In this document: positions 1 through 8,705 of the stretch, piece after piece | Position numbering within the stretch: position 1 is the first letter of the stretch | Layout: the number at the start of each line of letters is the position of its first letter | DNA from: Bacillus sp. Marseille-P3661 | GTDB taxonomy: Bacteria > Bacillota > Bacilli > Bacillales > Bacillaceae_J | Length of the DNA stretch: 64,000 nt | Direction: 5' to 3' | Assembly: GCF_900240995.1 (NCBI RefSeq) | Contig: NZ_LT965955.1 | Coordinates: 235,454-299,453 of the forward strand | The notes under the pieces: generated by a model | Database searches by the model: none | The model's input: only the letters and a program-made list of their open reading frames with translations | What the model was told of the DNA's origin: nothing | Position numbers and translations under genes: made by a program

Positions 1-570
1 CAAACCAAGCTCTATCCTGCTGTTTAACCGAAAAATCTCCGCTTATTATTACTAACTCTGGTTACTCAATTATAATCTACATACTAAATCTCAAAATCAA
101 GCACCCTCCAATATTTATTTCATACCCTGTGATTTACTATTTGAATTAGGAGACGATTAGTTATTAAAATTCGCCAACATGTTTATAAATCAGTAAAAAA
201 CGCACTGTGAATTATAGTGTGAATTCAAGTGCGCTTTCCTATGTGTTTTACAATGTTTGCACCTCTGAAGTAAACCTGTTAGTTTTTGTAGCCATGTGTT
301 TTTCTGGTTCTTAGGCCTTTTTAAAATTAACTACATGAGGGTATAGCGAATATGTAATGAATGCCATCGATTGTATGCTGGAGGTAATCAATAGGCAGCA
401 CGTGTCAGTTCACCTATTAATGTTTCGGTAGTAGTAACTTGAAGTTTTTCACCTATATGCATTAAAAGTTTAGAGCAGGGCTAAATATATGTTAATGATA
501 ATGTTTTGTGTATTGTATGATGTGTTTTTATGTAAAGCTAAAATATAACAGTGTTTTGTGAGGTGCAAGA
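1..570. other. Gene-poor left edge
   Basis: No convincing gene was found in this stretch. It holds one strong hairpin (described separately). A short minus-strand reading frame at 331-462 is broken by a stop and could be a gene remnant, but it is too short to identify. The last 60 bases form an A+T-rich leader for the glycosylase gene. Confidence 0.5.
195..233 (-). terminator. Intrinsic terminator-like hairpin
   Basis: CGCACT (201-206) pairs with AGTGCG (228-233), and TGAATT (208-213) with AATTCA (222-227), leaving one bulge and an 8-nt loop. A run of six A lies at 195-200, so on the minus strand the stem is followed by six T. No minus-strand gene directly upstream of it remains in the window, so it may be a relic or serve a decayed gene. 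Confidence 0.5.
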
Positions 571-1158
571 ATGTCATTGAAACCGTTGGATTCCCACTTT
601 TATAAGCTACCAACACTCGAACTGGCACGTATGTTACTTGGAAAATTACTAGTAAAGGAAACTGTAGAGGGGATTGCTTCTGGCTGGATAGTTGAAACGG
701 AGGCGTATAAAGGGCCAAGCGACCGTGCTGCGCATAGTTTTAATAATCGCCGGACTAAAAGAACAGAGGTTATGTTTGGTCCACCTGGCTATGCTTATGT
801 TTATCAAATGCATACCCATAGTCTTGTAAATGTAGTAAGTGGGCAGGCGGGGCAACCGGAAGCTATTTTAATAAGAGCTGTTCAGCCGCATATCGGGATT
901 GAGCTCATGTATAATCGCCGTGGTCATTTGAAAAAAGAAACAGAGCTTACATCTGGACCAGGTAAATTAACAAAAGCACTTGGTATTGATAAAAATGACT
1001 ATGGGCGCCCCTTGTTTGAGCAGCCGTTATTTATAGCGGAAGGATTTGAACCGGAAGTGATTTCAGCTGGCCCTCGGATTGGCATTGACAATAGCGGTGA
1101 AGCGAAAGAATATCCTTGGCGCTATTGGGTGACAGATAATCCGTTTGTTTCAAGGTAG
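571..1158 (+). CDS. aag: DNA-3-methyladenine glycosylase (AAG/MPG family)
   Basis: This 195-residue protein belongs to the AAG/MPG family, which removes alkylated purines such as 3-methyladenine and hypoxanthine to start base-excision repair. The conserved block VETEAYKGPSDRAAH near residues 41-55 contains the glutamate that activates water. It is followed by the family's RTKRTEVMFGPPGYAYVYQMH region and later by the TSGPGKLTKALGI block. The length is normal for the family (B. subtilis YxlJ is similar). The ATG follows GTGAGGTGCAAGA, a modest ribosome site. It is a single-gene unit with no obvious partners. Confidence 0.93.
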   Translation: MSLKPLDSHFYKLPTLELARMLLGKLLVKETVEGIASGWIVETEAYKGPSDRAAHSFNNRRTKRTEVMFGPPGYAYVYQMHTHSLVNVVSGQAGQPEAILIRAVQPHIGIELMYNRRGHLKKETELTSGPGKLTKALGIDKNDYGRPLFEQPLFIAEGFEPEVISAGPRIGIDNSGEAKEYPWRYWVTDNPFVSR

Positions 1159-1190
1159 TACTTTTTATGTTAGCACAAGAAAAAGTAACG

Positions 1191-1248
1191 AAGGGCACTG
1201 CTTTATTAATAAGTCTAATAAAAGTAAGAGTGACACTTTGCCCTTTTT
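1191..1248 (+). terminator. Possible weak terminator after the glycosylase gene
   Basis: AAGGGCA (1191-1197) can pair with TGCCCTT (1239-1245), followed by a short T run. The loop is about 41 nt, so this is a weak candidate. The rest of the 450-base gap up to glnA is A+T-rich leader DNA. Confidence 0.25.
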
Positions 1249-1513
1249 GCAAAATTGAAAGACTAACCCCTATCGTAATCTGATATTCTGTATAGTTTAC
1301 ATAAATAATTCAATCCTAACGGATAATCACAAAGAAGAGCTCACCTGTTCTCGCTAACACTAACGGTAAATTATGCAGCCCATCATACCAGCAAATCTAG
1401 AGTTTTAAACCATATGAGTGTACTCAAACTCCTTCATTGTCACTTTGTATAATTGCTGTAAAGTATTAATGTCCTGTCGTTAATTTTTATTAAAAATCAC
1501 TTCCGAAAAACAA

Positions 1514-1530
1514 TGTTAGAAAATCTAACA
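1514..1530 (+). promoter_or_regulatory. TnrA/GlnR box upstream of glnA
   Basis: TGTTAGAAAATCTAACA is an exact match to the TnrA/GlnR consensus TGTNA-N7-TNACA and is a perfect inverted repeat. It lies 79 bases upstream of the glutamine synthetase start. TnrA is encoded in the same window (11129-11458), so nitrogen control of this glnA is a well-supported inference. Whether the site activates or represses depends on the unmapped transcription start. Confidence 0.85.
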
Positions 1531-1608
1531 TATTATGTTACAAATTATGCCGTATGTGTTAACTTTATATCAACGACAAATAATTTAATCGGAAGGGGAT
1601 TTTTATAA

Positions 1609-2961
1609 ATGAGTACATTAACAGTTGGGACTACGTTAGAAACTATTAAAGAGGAAATTAAAAAGAGTAATGTTGAGCTATTGCATTTACAATTTGTTGA
1701 TATAGAGGGAGTATTAAAACATGTAACAGTTACAGTTGAGCAACTTGATGATGTGGTAGATGGAAAAATTATGTTCGATGGTTCTTCTGTTGCTGGCTTT
1801 TCACCAATTAATAAATCAGATTTGTACCTACTGCCTGACTTAAATACATTCGCAGTTTTACCATGGTCTGTTGAACCAAATTATTCTGAAGGCAGATTTA
1901 TTTGTAGCATTACAAACCCGGACGGCACACTTTTTGAAGGTGACCCGCGTAATATTATGAAAAAAACTATTGATAAAGCGGCTGAAAAAGGCTACTCAAT
2001 TAATGTAGGCCCGGAGCTTGAGTTCTTTCTGTTTAAAGCCGATGAAAATGGTCTGCCAATCCAAGAAACACAAGACCTTGGTGGTTACTTTGAAACTTCC
2101 CCGAGGGATTATGGTGAAAGGGTTCGTCTAGAAATTTATCGTGCACTAAAGAAAATGGGCTTTACCATTGAAGCGTCACACCACGAAGTTGCCGAAGGAC
2201 AACATGAAATTAACTTTAAGTATGACAATGCATTAACCGCTGCTGATCTTGCGACAACATACAAGTGGGTTGTAAAAACCATTGCAAGACAATTCGGATT
2301 GCATGCGACATTTATGCCTAAGCCAATTTTTGGTTCAAACGGAAGTGGCATGCATGTAAATATCTCATTATTTAATAATGAAAAAGGGTCGAACGCATTC
2401 TTTGATGAAAATGATCCAAGACAATTATCAGAAACTGCATATCAATTTATTGCTGGGTTATTAGATAACGTGAAATCTTTTGCAGCTATAACAAATCCTC
2501 TAGTAAACTCTTATAAGCGTTTAGTTCCTGGATATGAAGCTCCTTGCTATATTGCATGGTCAGCATCAAACCGCTCTGCACTTATTCGGATTCCTGCAAA
2601 GCGTGGCATAGCAACTCGAGTGGAAATTCGTTGCCCAGATCCATCAGCGAATCCATATTTTGCATATGCAGCAATTGCGGCAGCGGGATTAGCTGGTGTA
2701 ACTAGTGCCTTAGAAGTCCCGGCTGAAATTGTTGATGACATTTTCAGTATGTCAGAGTCTGAACGTACAAACCGTGGTATTGAAAATTTACCAACAACTT
2801 TAGGTGAAGCGATTGCTGAGCTTAAAGAAGGTACCATTGGTCGCGAGGTACTTGGTGAGCATGCGTACAACGAATATGTGGCGCTTAAGGATAAAGAATG
2901 GGAAAGTTATCGTATGGCAGTGACAGAATGGGAATTAAATCGCTATCAAGTAAAATTCTAA
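1609..2961 (+). CDS. glnA: Type I glutamine synthetase, orphan copy
   Basis: It ligates ammonia to glutamate using ATP, as a cytoplasmic dodecamer. The 450 residues contain a beta-grasp N-terminus (about 18-100) and a catalytic domain with the metal and glutamate motifs ELEFFLF, SHHEVAEGQHEINFKY, NGSGMHVN and RLVPGYEAPCYIAWS. The GYEAPCY loop is intact. In the B. subtilis enzyme the segment after FDGSS carries Arg62, needed for glutamine feedback; here that segment reads AGFSPINKSD, with a proline at the aligned place (about residue 66). No glnR precedes it, unlike the usual glnR-glnA operon, so this may be a second glutamine synthetase rather than the housekeeping one. Its start follows GGAAGGGG. 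Confidence 0.95.
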   Translation: MSTLTVGTTLETIKEEIKKSNVELLHLQFVDIEGVLKHVTVTVEQLDDVVDGKIMFDGSSVAGFSPINKSDLYLLPDLNTFAVLPWSVEPNYSEGRFICSITNPDGTLFEGDPRNIMKKTIDKAAEKGYSINVGPELEFFLFKADENGLPIQETQDLGGYFETSPRDYGERVRLEIYRALKKMGFTIEASHHEVAEGQHEINFKYDNALTAADLATTYKWVVKTIARQFGLHATFMPKPIFGSNGSGMHVNISLFNNEKGSNAFFDENDPRQLSETAYQFIAGLLDNVKSFAAITNPLVNSYKRLVPGYEAPCYIAWSASNRSALIRIPAKRGIATRVEIRCPDPSANPYFAYAAIAAAGLAGVTSALEVPAEIVDDIFSMSESERTNRGIENLPTTLGEAIAELKEGTIGREVLGEHAYNEYVALKDKEWESYRMAVTEWELNRYQVKF

Positions 2962-2967
2962 TTTAGC

Positions 2968-3010
2968 AAAAAACCTTTCTAAAGGCTTAGTCCTTTAGAA
3001 AGGTTTTTTT
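2968..3010 (+). terminator. Terminator of glnA
   Basis: ACCTTTCTAAAGG (2973-2985) pairs perfectly with CCTTTAGAAAGGT (2992-3004) across a 6-nt loop, followed by a run of seven T. It starts seven bases after the glnA stop codon. Confidence 0.93.
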
Positions 3011-3111
3011 GTGATATAGTGCAGGATTTGAAAGAACTCACTGGGATATAGGTGGTAAGTTTTCTTATAAGGTAGCTTTTTAAACGTCTACTAAAATAGG
3101 CTAAACAAAGT

Positions 3112-4335
3112 TTAACCTATTTTAGGAAGTGAAGAATCTACATTTAAGAAAGAAAGTGGTATATCGATGAATAAATAATAAGATTCCTCTAGTGGGTATG
3201 AAAATGTCCGCATTGGTTGGTTTGTTTCAACATCATTGTAGACATCGGATAAGATGCCCTTTTGTTCGATGGTCATCCGTGTAATGCCTTCTAAAAAATA
3301 AGGGCGCCAGCTCCAGTTTTTATTTTTATAATCTGGATCAAGAGTCCAAGAGTTAGTAGAACTTTTTACGATATTAGCGGTTTTTTGATAACCGCTTGAA
3401 TCGCAAATATAAAGGCGCATTGAAAGATCGGTTAATTCATTTGCGATTTCCAATAGCCGATGATTGAAATCGGAATTATTGGCGGTCGACTCAATTAAAG
3501 TTTTTACTCTATTATTTAAAGTCACGGAAAGATAATGTTGGTCAAATAAAGCTTGCTTTTGTTCTTCGATGAAGCTAAGCAACTTTTTCTCAAACTTAGA
3601 TTTTGTAAACTGCTCGGATGGTAGCTTGTCAGGATAGCCAATTTTGTAGCCTTGATAAAAACGGCCGCCATTTTTCCACGCGTAGTTAAACTGAAAATAA
3701 TCTTCAATTCCCTCAAATAATAAACTCGCTCCAATTTTTCTCGCAAGTAATGATAGGGAATAGATAATACCGTCGTAAGAAGGAGAGATTTCTCCTTCTT
3801 TTATAGAGTTGATATCAACCTTTAAAATGCTTGGTTCTAAAATTGCGATCCGATCTAAATTGTTGGCACCTGTACCGACATCGTCGATCGCAATTTGAAC
3901 ACCTATATCTGTAAATTTAGTTAAGACTTTTTTTATTTCTGAAATATTGCCATTGTAATCATGCTCAGTGATTTCAAGAACAATGTGGTGAAGAGGAAAA
4001 CCGCGGTCACTGAATTCTAATAACATTGAATAGAGTTTTTCGCCTTCATCTAGTAATAGTGCGTTCGGGTTGCGGTTAAAAAATAGCTTTGGATAGTTTC
4101 CTAAGTTCGAGGTATATTCTAGTGCTTGTCTTTGTAAATAGTTATCTACAATATTTTTAGATTCAATTGGAATGTTTGGATCGTGAAAAAAAGGCCCCAA
4201 ATTGATCGTGTTACCATCTTTATTCACTCTGCCTAATACTTCGTAGCCTATTACAGACAATTGATCCGCATTGATAATCGGTTGAAAATAAGGAGTCACA
4301 TTTTGTAAATTAGACAAAACATCGTATGATTTCAT
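3112..4335 (-). CDS. ykuI: YkuI-like EAL-domain c-di-GMP-binding protein
   Basis: The protein is 407 residues, the same size as B. subtilis YkuI. An EAL domain (about 15-245) is followed by the YkuI C-terminal PAS-like domain (about 250-400). The signature motif is degenerate, EVLGR instead of EALxR, but other active-site blocks such as LEITEHD, IAIDDVGTGANN and LFEGIED are present. B. subtilis YkuI binds c-di-GMP while phosphodiesterase activity in cells is doubtful, so a sensor role is as likely as hydrolysis. There is no membrane segment. It stands alone, convergent with glnA. Confidence 0.9.
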   Translation of the reverse strand: MKSYDVLSNLQNVTPYFQPIINADQLSVIGYEVLGRVNKDGNTINLGPFFHDPNIPIESKNIVDNYLQRQALEYTSNLGNYPKLFFNRNPNALLLDEGEKLYSMLLEFSDRGFPLHHIVLEITEHDYNGNISEIKKVLTKFTDIGVQIAIDDVGTGANNLDRIAILEPSILKVDINSIKEGEISPSYDGIIYSLSLLARKIGASLLFEGIEDYFQFNYAWKNGGRFYQGYKIGYPDKLPSEQFTKSKFEKKLLSFIEEQKQALFDQHYLSVTLNNRVKTLIESTANNSDFNHRLLEIANELTDLSMRLYICDSSGYQKTANIVKSSTNSWTLDPDYKNKNWSWRPYFLEGITRMTIEQKGILSDVYNDVETNQPMRTFSYPLEESYYLFIDIPLSFLNVDSSLPKIG

Positions 4336-4585
4336 ATTCAGTCTCCTCTTTCATGAAAATTTGTTTGTTAATTGTTTTTACATCATTTGTTATATAATAT
4401 ACCATTTATCATTAACGCATGGAAGTCATACTGAAATTAATGAACTTAAGAAATTCTTAAGATTTTTGCGAAGTGAAATTTAAGATTTATGTCCTATACT
4501 CTAGTTGTTGGAACAGGGAAACGAAAGATTTTACAACGCATGACCATAGCCGTGCTATACTGCAGAAAGGAGTGTGAGAGTATCG

Positions 4586-5278
4586 ATGAATGATTATTCT
4601 GTATTGGTAGTTGATGATGAAAAGGAAATTCGAGATGTAATTGAAATTTATTTAAAAGCAGAAGGTATAACGGTATTAAAAGCAAAAGATGGTATAGAGG
4701 CAATTGAAAAGCTGCATGAGCATACTATTCATTTAATTATATTAGATATCATGATGCCACGAATGGATGGGATCGCCACTACGTTTAAGATTCGGGAAGA
4801 AAAGAATATTCCTATTATAATGCTTAGTGCCAAAAGTGAGGGCACTGATAAAATATTGGGTCTTCAGGTTGGTGCTGATGATTACGTAACAAAACCCTTT
4901 AATCCAATGGAGCTAATTGCTCGTGTAAAATCACAGTTAAGAAGGTACGTGACGCTGGGTACATATGAAGGTGTTGAGAAAGTAATTGATCTTAAAGGGT
5001 TATCGTTAGACCAAAGCGCAAAGGAAGTCAGTGTGGATGGTACGCCTGTAAAGCTAACGCCGATTGAATATAAAATCGTGGAATTATTAATGACAAATGC
5101 TGGTCGAGTCTTTTCAATTAATGATATTTATGAGCGAGTTTGGAAAGAACCGAGCTATAACGCTGAAAATACAGTTGCTGTTCATATCAGGAAAATCCGC
5201 GAAAAAATCGAAATTGATCCAAAAAATCCAAGATATTTAAAGGTTGTGTGGGGAATTGGCTATAAAATGGAAAAATAA
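4586..5278 (+). CDS. OmpR/PhoB-type response regulator
   Basis: The 230-residue regulator has a receiver domain (about 4-118) with acidic pair Asp-Asp at 10-11, phosphoacceptor Asp54 in LIILDIMMPRMD and switch lysine in VTKPFNP. A winged-helix DNA-binding domain (about 135-230) includes the typical end VVWGIGYKMEK. The ATG at 4586 is preferred: AGAAAGGAG at 4564-4572 serves it, while an in-frame GTG at 4574 overlaps that site. The kinase gene downstream overlaps the 3' end, so the two proteins are probably translationally coupled. The closest family feel is VanR-like, but the target genes are unknown. Confidence 0.93.
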   Translation: MNDYSVLVVDDEKEIRDVIEIYLKAEGITVLKAKDGIEAIEKLHEHTIHLIILDIMMPRMDGIATTFKIREEKNIPIIMLSAKSEGTDKILGLQVGADDYVTKPFNPMELIARVKSQLRRYVTLGTYEGVEKVIDLKGLSLDQSAKEVSVDGTPVKLTPIEYKIVELLMTNAGRVFSINDIYERVWKEPSYNAENTVAVHIRKIREKIEIDPKNPRYLKVVWGIGYKMEK

Positions 5279-7472
5279 ATTAAAGATTGCTGGTTGGTTA
5301 GCACTTTTTACATTTGGATTAATCGCAGTGTTCTTAGGTGTAAATAAAATTGAGACTTACGTTAATAGAGACTATTTTCATACAGATCAATTTGAGAATG
5401 AGCTAAATCAGTTTATTGATTATTTAAGTATGTTTGAATTAAGTTATATCCCGAAAGAAGAAGTGAAAAAAGTTCTAACAGTTACGTCAGATGATATTGA
5501 AGAGCACCGCTATCGTTATGGCGACTTATCGGAACAAATCGCTAGCATCCAAAATCAATATGAGCACAAAATTCAAGACGCGCAGGCGACAAATAGAAAG
5601 GACATAGCAGATATTTTTATTGCTGAAAGAGATGCTAAGATTGCCGATATTACGAATAACTTTAAAAGCGATGAGTATGTTCGTGAAAAAATAATTAAAG
5701 AAAAAGAAGGGCAAGTTGACGAGCATTATAAAGAATTAGAGAAAAATCGTAATGAATTTAATAGATATAAAGGCTCCTTTCAATATTATTTAAAAGATAC
5801 AACTACAGGTAAAGTTTATACCAACTTAAATATAGCGGCAGGTAAAAAGGTTGAAGATGTATTAAATACAGATAAAATTGCATATAAGAAATCCTATTCA
5901 AGTTCGGAGGGGTATTTATCAACGTATGACCGCTATCATTATTTTAGAGACGATAACGTTGGTAATTTAATACATGATTTAACAGCATCCACGTATGAAG
6001 GGCAAATCGTGATACCGCAATCTGCAGCTGTAGCTCAATCTGTGCTGCAAGAGTATTATGATTTTCAACAAAAACAGATGATATTCTTTATTTATGTAGC
6101 AATAGGTTTAACGGCGTTTGCAGTAAGTCTTTACTTGATGAAGAAAATGAAAATTGTTCAAGCGGTGAAATTTGATAAATGGCAAAACTTTTATAATCAA
6201 ATTCCGATTGATGTCGGCGTCATTGTATTTTTGATAAGTGGTTTTATTATGTTATTTTCTTTGGTTATTAGTAGTGAAATCTATTTATATGATAATGTAT
6301 ATTTCTTATTAACCACGACTTTATCAAATGTGATGGTTACTTCTATATTTGTAATAATTACTTTTATCCAAGGGCAATATTTGTATGTTAGATTAAAAGG
6401 ATCGTCAAATATAAAATCTGAATGGAAAACCAGTCTAGTTTATCGTTTCCGTGAAGAACTAGCTGCTATGTTTTTAAATAGGCGTGTTGGTACGCAACTA
6501 TTTCTGTTGCTATCAGTTGTGTTTGCTTTTGGTCTAGGGGCAGCCGTGATTGTTGTTGAACCTGTGTTTATGCTTATTTATATTCCGGTGTTTTTGGTGA
6601 TTGGCTTTCCGGTTATTATTTTGTTAATCAAGCGAATTGGTTATTTTAATCGAATTATCTATAATGCTAGTGAACTGGCAAAAGGCAATTTTGAACCTGA
6701 CTTACCGATTACCGGAAAGTCGGTGTTGGCAAAGTTGGCAGAAAATATTAATACATTAAAGCATGGTGTCAAAATTTCTCAGAAAGCACAAGCTAAAAGT
6801 GAAAGATTAAAAACTGAGTTAATTACAAATGTTAGTCATGATCTACGTACGCCGTTAACTTCAATTATTACTTATACAGAGCTGCTGAAAAGTTCAGATC
6901 TAGCACCAGATGAACGTGATTCTTATGTTGAAATAATTGATCGTAAGTCGAAAAGGTTAAAGGTGCTTATTGACGACCTTTTTGAGGCTACTAAAATGGC
7001 AAGCGGAAACATCGAGCTTACAAAAGAGAAAGTGGATCTTGTCCAATTGTTGCAGCAGTCATTAGCAGAGTATGATGAAACAATTGAGCATTCAACGTTA
7101 ATCTTTCGAGTCACAACACCTGAAAATCCATTATACGCAGTTGTTGATGGACAAAAGCTATGGCGAGTATTTGATAATTTAATCGGTAATATTCTCAAGT
7201 ATTCATTAGAAAATACAAGGGTGTATATTGCGATAAAATTGGTGGATAATCAAGCTGAAATAACTTTTAAAAATGTAACAAAATATGAATTAGGCGATAA
7301 CATAGATGAAATGTTTGAACGATTTAAGCGTGGAGATACTTCCCGACATACTGAAGGCTCAGGTCTTGGGTTAGCGATTGCGAAGTCTATCATCGATTTA
7401 CATGAAGGTAACATGGATATTGAAATCGATGGTGATTTATTTAAGGTTACAATTTTGTTGAATATACATTAA
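5244..7472 (+). CDS. Multi-pass sensor histidine kinase
   Basis: This 742-residue kinase pairs with the regulator upstream. It has one membrane segment near 12-30, a long extracytoplasmic region (about 35-275) rich in charged coiled-coil sequence, then about five more membrane segments (about 277-298, 322-342, 350-376, 416-437, 440-462). A linker leads to the HisKA domain with phosphoacceptor His532 in VSHDLRTPLTS and an ATPase domain with GSGLGLAIAKSI. Only TTG codons fit the start (5244 or 5256), both inside the regulator gene, so re-initiation is expected. The signal sensed is not evident; a cell-envelope role is a guess. Confidence 0.88.
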   Translation: MCGELAIKWKNKLKIAGWLALFTFGLIAVFLGVNKIETYVNRDYFHTDQFENELNQFIDYLSMFELSYIPKEEVKKVLTVTSDDIEEHRYRYGDLSEQIASIQNQYEHKIQDAQATNRKDIADIFIAERDAKIADITNNFKSDEYVREKIIKEKEGQVDEHYKELEKNRNEFNRYKGSFQYYLKDTTTGKVYTNLNIAAGKKVEDVLNTDKIAYKKSYSSSEGYLSTYDRYHYFRDDNVGNLIHDLTASTYEGQIVIPQSAAVAQSVLQEYYDFQQKQMIFFIYVAIGLTAFAVSLYLMKKMKIVQAVKFDKWQNFYNQIPIDVGVIVFLISGFIMLFSLVISSEIYLYDNVYFLLTTTLSNVMVTSIFVIITFIQGQYLYVRLKGSSNIKSEWKTSLVYRFREELAAMFLNRRVGTQLFLLLSVVFAFGLGAAVIVVEPVFMLIYIPVFLVIGFPVIILLIKRIGYFNRIIYNASELAKGNFEPDLPITGKSVLAKLAENINTLKHGVKISQKAQAKSERLKTELITNVSHDLRTPLTSIITYTELLKSSDLAPDERDSYVEIIDRKSKRLKVLIDDLFEATKMASGNIELTKEKVDLVQLLQQSLAEYDETIEHSTLIFRVTTPENPLYAVVDGQKLWRVFDNLIGNILKYSLENTRVYIAIKLVDNQAEITFKNVTKYELGDNIDEMFERFKRGDTSRHTEGSGLGLAIAKSIIDLHEGNMDIEIDGDLFKVTILLNIH

Positions 7473-7521
7473 TAGTAACGGATTTTAAGAGAAAATAGAA
7501 TACATTGAAAAAATATTTTTA

Positions 7522-7560
7522 AAAAGCAGCCCATTTGCAATAATAGGGCTGCTTTTGTTT
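7522..7560 (+). terminator. Bidirectional terminator between the kinase gene and yeeI
   Basis: GCAGCCC (7526-7532) pairs with GGGCTGC (7546-7552); a T run follows and an A run precedes, so it can work for both convergent genes. Confidence 0.88.
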
Positions 7561-7630
7561 CTTTTATGTCTAACTTCCATAACGGATTACTAACAGGTAA
7601 TAAAAGTTTACCAATTGTAGTTTTGGACTA

Positions 7631-8350
7631 TTATTCGCCTAAATCTACATTGTGATAAACTTGTTGAACATCTTCTAAGTCTTCTAGTACATCGATCAAT
7701 TTTTCAAATTTTGCTAGTGCATCTTCTTCGAGAGTAACTTCGTTTTGGGGCATCATTGTTATTTCTGCTACTGTAAATTCTGTTATGCCGCTGTTTTTGA
7801 AAGCTTCTTGTACAGCATGAAATTGATCTGGCTCAGCGTAAACAATTACACTTTCATCTTCTTCAGCGATATCACGAACATCAATATCGGCTTCCATTAA
7901 TAGTTCTAGTACTTCTTCTTCATTTTTACCCTCAATACCAATTACAGCTACTTGATCAAACATATAGGCTACAGATCCACTTACGCCCATGTTTCCGCCG
8001 TTTTTACCAAATGCAGCACGAACTTCAGATGCTGTGCGATTTACGTTATTTGTTAATGCGTCAACAATTACCATCGATCCATTTGGTCCGAAACCTTCAT
8101 AACGTAGTTCGTCATAGTTTTCTTCAGAACCGCCTTTTGCTTTTTCGATTGCGCGATCGATAATAGCTTTTGGCACATTGTAGGTTTTGGCACGCTCAAG
8201 TACAACCCTTAAAGCTTGGTTTAATTCAGGATCTGGTTCACCTTGCTTAGCTACTACGTAAATTTCGCGCCCGAACTTTGCATAAATACGACTAGTATTT
8301 GCATCCTTTGACGCTTTTTTTTCTTTAATATTATTCCACTTACGTCCCAT
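7631..8350 (-). CDS. yeeI: YebC/TACO1-family translation factor YeeI
   Basis: The 239-residue protein starts [20 protein letters not shown] and carries the family blocks [39 protein letters not shown] and [12 protein letters not shown]. It matches the YeeI/YeeN branch (often called YebC2). The family was long annotated as transcriptional regulators, but recent work assigns YebC2-type proteins a ribosome role that relieves stalling at proline stretches. It is soluble with no signal peptide. The start ATG follows GAAAGTGAGTG. It is monocistronic, between the two-component system and the dehydratase gene, with no functional link visible. Confidence 0.93.
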   Translation of the reverse strand: MGRKWNNIKEKKASKDANTSRIYAKFGREIYVVAKQGEPDPELNQALRVVLERAKTYNVPKAIIDRAIEKAKGGSEENYDELRYEGFGPNGSMVIVDALTNNVNRTASEVRAAFGKNGGNMGVSGSVAYMFDQVAVIGIEGKNEEEVLELLMEADIDVRDIAEEDESVIVYAEPDQFHAVQEAFKNSGITEFTVAEITMMPQNEVTLEEDALAKFEKLIDVLEDLEDVQQVYHNVDLGE

Positions 8351-8535
8351 AAAAAAACACTCACTTTCAACTTGAATCTACAAAAATTTTAATTTAAATA
8401 TAGTACGTCTTCAACATTTTTTCCAACTCTATCAAATGATAGGTCGGATATATGGTGAAAGCTCATTTTTTCTACATTATATTATACCCCAAATAACAAC
8501 TTGTATCGAGTGCAACTATAATAAACAATGTGATA

Positions 8536-8552
8536 TTTGATAAAAAATAACA
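8536..8552 (+). promoter_or_regulatory. Near-match to a TnrA box upstream of the xylonate dehydratase gene
   Basis: TTTGATAAAAAATAACA differs from TGTNA-N7-TNACA at one position. The right half is perfect. Chance matches with one error are common in A+T-rich DNA, so this is only a candidate. Confidence 0.25.
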
Positions 8553-8659
8553 TTCATAATTTAATGATGGTAATTTCGACAAATTCTGATACACTAGAGT
8601 TGTGAGACTTTTTTAAAATATTCTTTGTTTTTTTGAATAAATTTTTCTATCTATCAGTT

Positions 8660-8679
8660 TATCAAAACTGCGTTTGATA
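8660..8679 (+). promoter_or_regulatory. Operator-like palindrome before the xylonate dehydratase gene
   Basis: TATCAAAACTGCGTTTGATA is a 7-bp inverted repeat (TATCAAA and TTTGATA) with a 6-bp centre, 26 bases upstream of the start codon. Its size and symmetry suit a dimeric repressor such as a GntR or LacI type, but no regulator gene is adjacent. It could also form a short RNA hairpin in the leader. The rest of 8351-8705 is A+T-rich leader DNA. Confidence 0.45.
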
Positions 8680-8705
8680 TTATAAAACGATAAGGGAGAA
8701 TTGAA

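Noticed and set aside
331-462. Minus-strand pseudogene fragment
   Set aside because: A short translated stretch (GEKLQVTTTETLIGELTRAAY, stop, then more coding-like residues) looks gene-like but is too short to name a parent family.
1158-1609. glnR upstream of glnA
   Set aside because: No MerR-type frame exists in the spacer on either strand; only the TnrA/GlnR box is there.
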